NCBI GenBank assembly: GCA_022567015.1
Contig: JADFHR010000039.1
Span: forward strand, 1 to 16,980
DNA length: 16,980 bases
Direction of reading: 5' to 3'
Source: Pseudomonadota bacterium
Lineage (GTDB): Bacteria > Pseudomonadota > Alphaproteobacteria > Rhodospirillales > 2-02-FULL-58-16
Below are positions 13,292 through 16,980 of this stretch, piece after piece. The notes under the pieces are model-generated. The model was not told the DNA's origin, did no database searches, and saw only the letters and a list, made by a program, of their open reading frames with translations. Within the stretch, counting starts at the first letter, position 1; every line of letters begins with the position of its first letter. The translations under genes and the position numbers were made by a program.

Positions 13292-16200
13292 TCAGGTGGC
13301 GAGCGCGCTTTTGACTTCGCCGAGCACGGGCGTGGCTCGGTCACCGGTCCCTTGGGCCGGCGCGCCGGCGGCGCGCGGGCCGATGGGCAGGCGCACGGTG
13401 AACACCGAACCCTGACCCTCGACGCTGTCCACCTTGGTGGTGCCCGTGTGCATTTCCACGAGCCGCTTGACCAGGTTGAGGCCGATGCCGGTGCCGCCGA
13501 TTCCAGCGGATGTCCGGGCCCGGAAGAAGCGCTCGAACATGCGCGGGAGGTCGTCGGCCGGTATCCCAACGCCGTGGTCACACACCGACAGTGCGGCGAA
13601 CGTGCCGTCCGTCCATCCCTTGACCTCGATGCGGGGGTCGTTCGGCGCGTACTTCACCGCATTCGACAACAGGTTCGTGAAAACCTGATCGAGAAGCCCC
13701 GCATCGGCATGGATTTCCTCGGGAAGCCCGTCCACGTCGACGCGGATGTCGTGGAACTTGGATATCTCGGCCTGCCGGGCGCAGACCTCCCGGACCAGCG
13801 CCTTCAGGTCGCAGGGCCGTGGTTCCATGCGGATCTCGCCGGCGTCCAGGCGGGACGCATTAAGGGTGCCCTCGATCAGCCCCGTCATCCGCCTGACGGC
13901 GGCCCTGATCTTTCCGGTCCGGGTCGCCAGGTCTTCCGCCGTCATCTTGTCCTTGGACCGGACCAGCCGTTGGGCGGCGCTGTCGATGATGGTCAGCGGG
14001 GTGCGGAACTCATGGGACACCAGGGAGACGAATTCGCGCTGCAGGGTGTTGAGCTCCTGTTCCTTTTGCAGCGCCTGGGCGAGCCGTTCGGCCTGCCGCT
14101 GAACCTCCGCCGTGCGCTCCGCCACCTTCTCCTCCAGTTGGTCCCGGTGGGCGCCCAGCTCAAGGTTCTTCTCCTCCAGTTGCCGCCGGGTGTCGCGCAG
14201 CTCTTTGACGCGCTTCCACAGCGCCCGTTCCTTCGCCGTCAGCGCCGTCTCGGCGCGCTTGCGCTCGAACACCCGTCCGAGCAGTGTCCCGATGTTGTGC
14301 AGAATCTGCAACAACGATTGATCGGTATGCAAAGCCCGGGTGCAGAAGAACTCGAGCACCGCCACCAGCTCCTGGCCGACGAATACCGGCATGGCGATGC
14401 CGGTCCTGAGACCGGCGTCATCCGCCGCCTTGGCCCTGAGGAAATCCTCTTCCCTGGTCACATTCACGAACGCGGGTTCTCCGTCGGCGAGCACCCGACC
14501 CAGCAAGCCGTCGCCCCTATGGCATTCGAGGTTCTCGGATATCTTCCGGAACGCGGCGAAACGGCCGGGCTCCTCCAGGTACCAGAGTTTGCTTGAAACC
14601 AGGGCGTTCGGCGATGTGTCACTGGGGACGTAGATGTGTCCCACCTGCCACCCCATGGCGATGCAGATGTATTGGACCGACGTGGCCATCGCGTGCTCGG
14701 GGACATCCGCCTCGTTGGCAATGGCCGCGATCCTGTAAAGGACGTCCAGCACGGTGCTTTGGTGCCGCAGTTCGTCCACGGCACGCCGGCGTTCGGTGAT
14801 GTCGTGGCCATAGACATTGACATAGCTGTACTCGGGGTACGGCGTAATCATCAGCGAGAAAATGCGGGAACCGTACTGGTATTCCATGGTCCGTGTTCGG
14901 GCGGTCCGGAGAACCTCGGACACCATATGGCGCCAGTCTTCCGGCACCGCCTGACCGACTTCCGATTGCCAGGACTTCAACACGGGAGCGCTTGCCTCGT
15001 TGGCATAGGCAAGGGTGCCGTCCTTGGTGATGCGCATCACCGGACCGGGGTTCTGGTCGGGAAACCTTGTCAGGTTCCTGATCGTCTCCGTCGCCTTCTT
15101 GTGCGCGGTGATGTCCCTTGTGAAGGCCAAGACCACGGTTCCCTCGTCGGTCTGGACGGAGCTGAGACTGATATCGACCGGAAATTCACGGCCATCCTTG
15201 GTCAGGCCGTACAGCTCCCCGCCCTGGCCCATGGGCCGGGTGCGGGGATCGGCAAGGTAGCCATTTCGGTGTTCCAGATGCGGCTTTCGATAGCGTGCCG
15301 GTATCAGCCGCTCGACTTTTTGACCAAGCAGTTCCTCCCGCCGGTAGCCGAACATCCTCTCCGTCTGTTCGTTGACCAGCATAATAAGGCCGTCCTTGTC
15401 GGTGATCACCATGGCGTCCGGGGTCGCATCCAGAAGCGTACGGAAACGCTGCTCTGCCTGGCGGCGCTCGATGGCGTTGGTCTTGAAGACCTGAATCGAT
15501 TCGGCCATATCGCCGAATTCGTCGGCGCGGTCCCGTGCCGGCACCCGCACCTCGGTGTCGCCTCGGGCCAGGCTCGACATCGCCGCGGTGATGGCGCGTA
15601 CCGGCTCGACGATGGAGCGCAGGATCCCGGCCGCGATCACCCAGGCGGTCGCCAGGCCGGCGGAAAACAGGGCCAGCACAATCGTCTTGAGCAGGGCGAT
15701 ATCGGCCTCGGCGGCGAGCGTCTCTTCGGCCAGCAGCAGTCTCTGGTCGGCGACCATGCCGCCGCTGCGCGAACCGTCCGCCTGCCTGGGCCCGAGCAGG
15801 TCATCGAGAAGCCTTGCCGCGTGCGGCGCGGCTTCGATGAACGGGAGCGTTGTCGCCGGTCTCTCCCCGGCGCCGTGGGCCCGGTCCTCGACCCGCCGTT
15901 GCGCCGCCCGGAACGCGTCCAGGGTGGCCTTGACCGCCTTCCATCGCGCGACGGTGTCCGGGTCGGTCCACCGCGCCGACAGCCGGTCCATGTCCGCGCT
16001 GACGGCATCGATGTCGCGCCAGATCGCGGCGCGCTCCGCCTTGAAGGACGACTCCCCGGTGAGCATCCAGCCGCGCAACGCGGCGAGGGATGCGTTGATG
16101 TCGTTCGCCATTCTCGCGCTGGAGATGGACGTGGGGACGCGCAGGTGGGCTATGCGGTCGATCTCGGCCTCGACGCTGCCCATCCTCGAGAGGACCGCCA

Positions 16201-16312
16201 CGACGGCGCCGGCCAAAATGACGCAAACGACCGCGAATCCGAGGACGAACCGGGCGCGGATGTTCACCCTGGAGCCCGCAATGCGACCGATTGCCCGGGT
16301 CACCGTATTCAC
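13292..16312 (-). CDS. HAMP-PAS-PAS-GAF sensor histidine kinase, paralogue of the CHASE kinase
   Basis: The inner-membrane kinase has about 1006 residues. TM1 (about 20-41) is followed by a mainly helical periplasmic sensor (about 42-207, CHASE3/four-helix-bundle-like), TM2 (about 208-231), HAMP (about 232-282, IVEPVRAITAAMSSLARGD), PAS1 (about 288-405, ending AFTRDITAHKK), PAS2 (about 410-508), GAF (about 520-682), coiled coil (about 683-760), HisKA with H767 in SHEFRTPL, and HATPase_c with TNLLSN and GTGIGLNL (940-947). From GAF onward it is very close to the kinase at 9123-12119; the sensor half is unrelated. No regulator gene follows, so it probably uses the receivers beside the first kinase. 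The GTG at 16312 is preferred because AAAGG lies 8 bases upstream; a longer frame starts at GTG 16357 without a ribosome site. Confidence 0.88.
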   Translation of the reverse strand: MNTVTRAIGRIAGSRVNIRARFVLGFAVVCVILAGAVVAVLSRMGSVEAEIDRIAHLRVPTSISSARMANDINASLAALRGWMLTGESSFKAERAAIWRDIDAVSADMDRLSARWTDPDTVARWKAVKATLDAFRAAQRRVEDRAHGAGERPATTLPFIEAAPHAARLLDDLLGPRQADGSRSGGMVADQRLLLAEETLAAEADIALLKTIVLALFSAGLATAWVIAAGILRSIVEPVRAITAAMSSLARGDTEVRVPARDRADEFGDMAESIQVFKTNAIERRQAEQRFRTLLDATPDAMVITDKDGLIMLVNEQTERMFGYRREELLGQKVERLIPARYRKPHLEHRNGYLADPRTRPMGQGGELYGLTKDGREFPVDISLSSVQTDEGTVVLAFTRDITAHKKATETIRNLTRFPDQNPGPVMRITKDGTLAYANEASAPVLKSWQSEVGQAVPEDWRHMVSEVLRTARTRTMEYQYGSRIFSLMITPYPEYSYVNVYGHDITERRRAVDELRHQSTVLDVLYRIAAIANEADVPEHAMATSVQYICIAMGWQVGHIYVPSDTSPNALVSSKLWYLEEPGRFAAFRKISENLECHRGDGLLGRVLADGEPAFVNVTREEDFLRAKAADDAGLRTGIAMPVFVGQELVAVLEFFCTRALHTDQSLLQILHNIGTLLGRVFERKRAETALTAKERALWKRVKELRDTRRQLEEKNLELGAHRDQLEEKVAERTAEVQRQAERLAQALQKEQELNTLQREFVSLVSHEFRTPLTIIDSAAQRLVRSKDKMTAEDLATRTGKIRAAVRRMTGLIEGTLNASRLDAGEIRMEPRPCDLKALVREVCARQAEISKFHDIRVDVDGLPEEIHADAGLLDQVFTNLLSNAVKYAPNDPRIEVKGWTDGTFAALSVCDHGVGIPADDLPRMFERFFRARTSAGIGGTGIGLNLVKRLVEMHTGTTKVDSVEGQGSVFTVRLPIGPRAAGAPAQGTGDRATPVLGEVKSALAT

Positions 16313-16552
16313 CGGCTCAACCTTTGCACCGTGTCCGCGCCAAAGGCGCGGCTGCACGCCGGCGATCCATGGTCTGGCCGTTGACCGAAAGGGGCGGCGC
16401 GGGCCGTCCTGGCCGGTCTTTCAGGGTTGGAATTCCCGACCGCGACCATAGGCGCGTTCCGCCGGAAAAGCGGCGCCTGCCGGCGACGGTCCCGCCTCGG
16501 CGCAGGCCGCCTGGCCGGACACGGCCATGTAAACCTATAAGGAAAAAACCGG
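16313..16552 (-). other. 5' leader region of the second kinase gene
   Basis: About 240 GC-rich bases lie between the kinase start and the conserved AT-rich module. A stem-loop is visible at 16450-16478: AGGCGC pairs with GCGCCT, and inside it TTCC-GCC-GGAA. No protein-coding frame is convincing. If transcription starts in the conserved module, this hairpin would be in the 5' untranslated RNA. Confidence 0.4.
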
Positions 16553-16665
16553 TTTGGCATCCCAACTATAGATATAGTCCGTGATGGCCCGGTCTTGTAT
16601 TACTCCAATGGGTTAGATTATCCGGATAGCCGTCCCGCAGGCCCGCGGCCGCCGTTTATTCGCGT
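16553..16665. promoter_or_regulatory. AT-rich upstream module, copy 2
   Basis: This stretch holds ACTATAGATATAGT (16565-16578), an inverted repeat with 6-bp arms and a GA centre. Fourteen bases after the following CC, TTGTATTACTCCAATGGG through GTTAG occupies 16595-16616. Order and spacing match copy 1 at 12210-12345 to within a base (spacer 14 versus 15), although the flanking DNA differs. GGCCGCCGTTTATTC near 16647-16661 extends the match. It is the only AT-rich block upstream of the second kinase, so it likely carries its promoter or operator. Confidence 0.6.
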
Positions 16666-16855
16666 CCGGGTTTCCTAGCGCCGGTTACGCCGAAGGCATG
16701 CTGTGGCGCGATACCCCTGTTTCCTTTCCAGTTGAATGACGCCGGAAGTCTCGAAGCGTAGGGTATAGCCAGCGGGTCGCCCGGCGGCCCGTGCCGCCGG
16801 GGCGGCGTCTTTTCCCGCGTTTTCCCGTCGTCTTCCGCCAGTCCCCTTGGTATTA
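16666..16855. other. Non-coding spacer next to an IS5-type element
   Basis: About 190 GC-rich bases lie between the conserved module and the IS5-type end. A 64-codon minus-strand frame crosses it, but its first codons lie in the insertion-sequence end and its product is not recognised. Nothing else could be supported here. Confidence 0.4.
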
Positions 16856-16980
16856 GGCTCCGGACTCATAACCAGTAGCAGACGGTAGCGACGAGACAGA
16901 CGGCGGCGAGGAAGTTTTGAGCGAGGCGGTCGTATCGGGTGGCGATTCTGCGGAAGTCCTTAAGACGGCCGAACATGCGC
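16856..16980 (-). mobile_element. End of an IS5-type insertion sequence (boundary tentative)
   Basis: The transposase stop at 16866-16868 is followed outward by GGCTCCGGACTCATAA read on the plus strand (16856-16871), preceded by TA at 16854-16855. From memory, many IS5-family (IS427-group) elements end in a GGxxTCxGGACTCATAA-like inverted repeat and target TA or YTAR. The partner end is outside the window, so the boundary is inferred. Confidence 0.45.
16866..16980 (-). CDS. IS5-family transposase, C-terminal fragment
   Basis: The reverse strand is open from the window edge to a TGA at 16866-16868. It gives RMFGRLKDFRRIATRYDRLA, then QNFLAAVCLVATVCYWL. This is the characteristic tail of IS5-family (IS427/IS1031-like) DDE transposases, in which ERxFxxLKxxRRIATRYD contains the last catalytic Glu just upstream, here outside the window. 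Only the final 37 or so codons are visible, so intactness cannot be judged. Confidence 0.85.
   Translation of the reverse strand, partial: RMFGRLKDFRRIATRYDRLAQNFLAAVCLVATVCYWL

Noticed and set aside
16675..16869. 64-codon minus-strand frame ending SGVIQLERKQGYRATACLRRNRR
   Set aside because: Its start lies in the IS5 terminal sequence overlapping the transposase stop, and its product is not recognised. It could be a remnant of an interrupted gene, but nothing supports that beyond an open frame.

Overview
The window looks like a chromosomal segment of a GC-rich alphaproteobacterium, probably Rhodospirillales-like. The reasons are the high-GC codon use, an ELM1-family gene (typical of Alphaproteobacteria and plants), an alphaproteobacterial-style stand-alone receiver protein with a GPDRRRR/GPERR tail, and IS630- and IS5-type transposase ends. 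The species cannot be fixed from the sequence alone. No rRNA, tRNA or CRISPR array was seen.

Layout, left to right. Positions 1-111 are the last 36 codons of an IS630-type transposase. An apparent two-gene operon follows on the plus strand: an ELM1-family protein (188-1171) and a class I O-methyltransferase (1186-1851). Positions 1852-2223 form an AT-rich patch of short direct and inverted repeats. A run of minus-strand genes follows: hemN (2224 to about 3603), a TauE/SafE-type permease (3907-4641), a GNAT acetyltransferase (4680-5222) and an M28 peptidase with a lipoprotein-like leader (5316-6362). Hydroxypyruvate isomerase hyi (6489-7271) diverges from the peptidase. It converges on a signalling block across three tandem 59-bp GC-rich repeats (7282-7458).

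The signalling block is mostly on the minus strand. It holds a receiver protein with Glu at the phospho-acceptor position (7464-8018), a second receiver protein with an added degenerate receiver (8179-9084), a CHASE-PAS-GAF hybrid-free histidine kinase (9123-12119), a divergent coiled-coil protein of unknown function (12656-13189, plus strand), and a second histidine kinase (13292-16312). The two kinases are nearly the same from GAF to C-terminus but have different sensor halves. They also share a conserved AT-rich module upstream. The near-identical phosphotransfer domains suggest that both inputs reach the same receiver proteins. The window ends in the 3' end of an IS5-type transposase (16866-16980, minus strand).

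The most notable structure is a 258-bp non-coding insertion (3557-3814) flanked by TA. It has 30-bp terminal inverted repeats and two long internal hairpins, giving a three-armed (cloverleaf) fold. It sits in codon 9 of the reconstructed native hemN. Removing it with one TA restores an in-frame HemN start that lies 34 bp downstream of a perfect FNR/CRP-type palindrome. The element therefore appears to have separated an oxygen-independent haem gene from its native start and probable anaerobic regulatory site.
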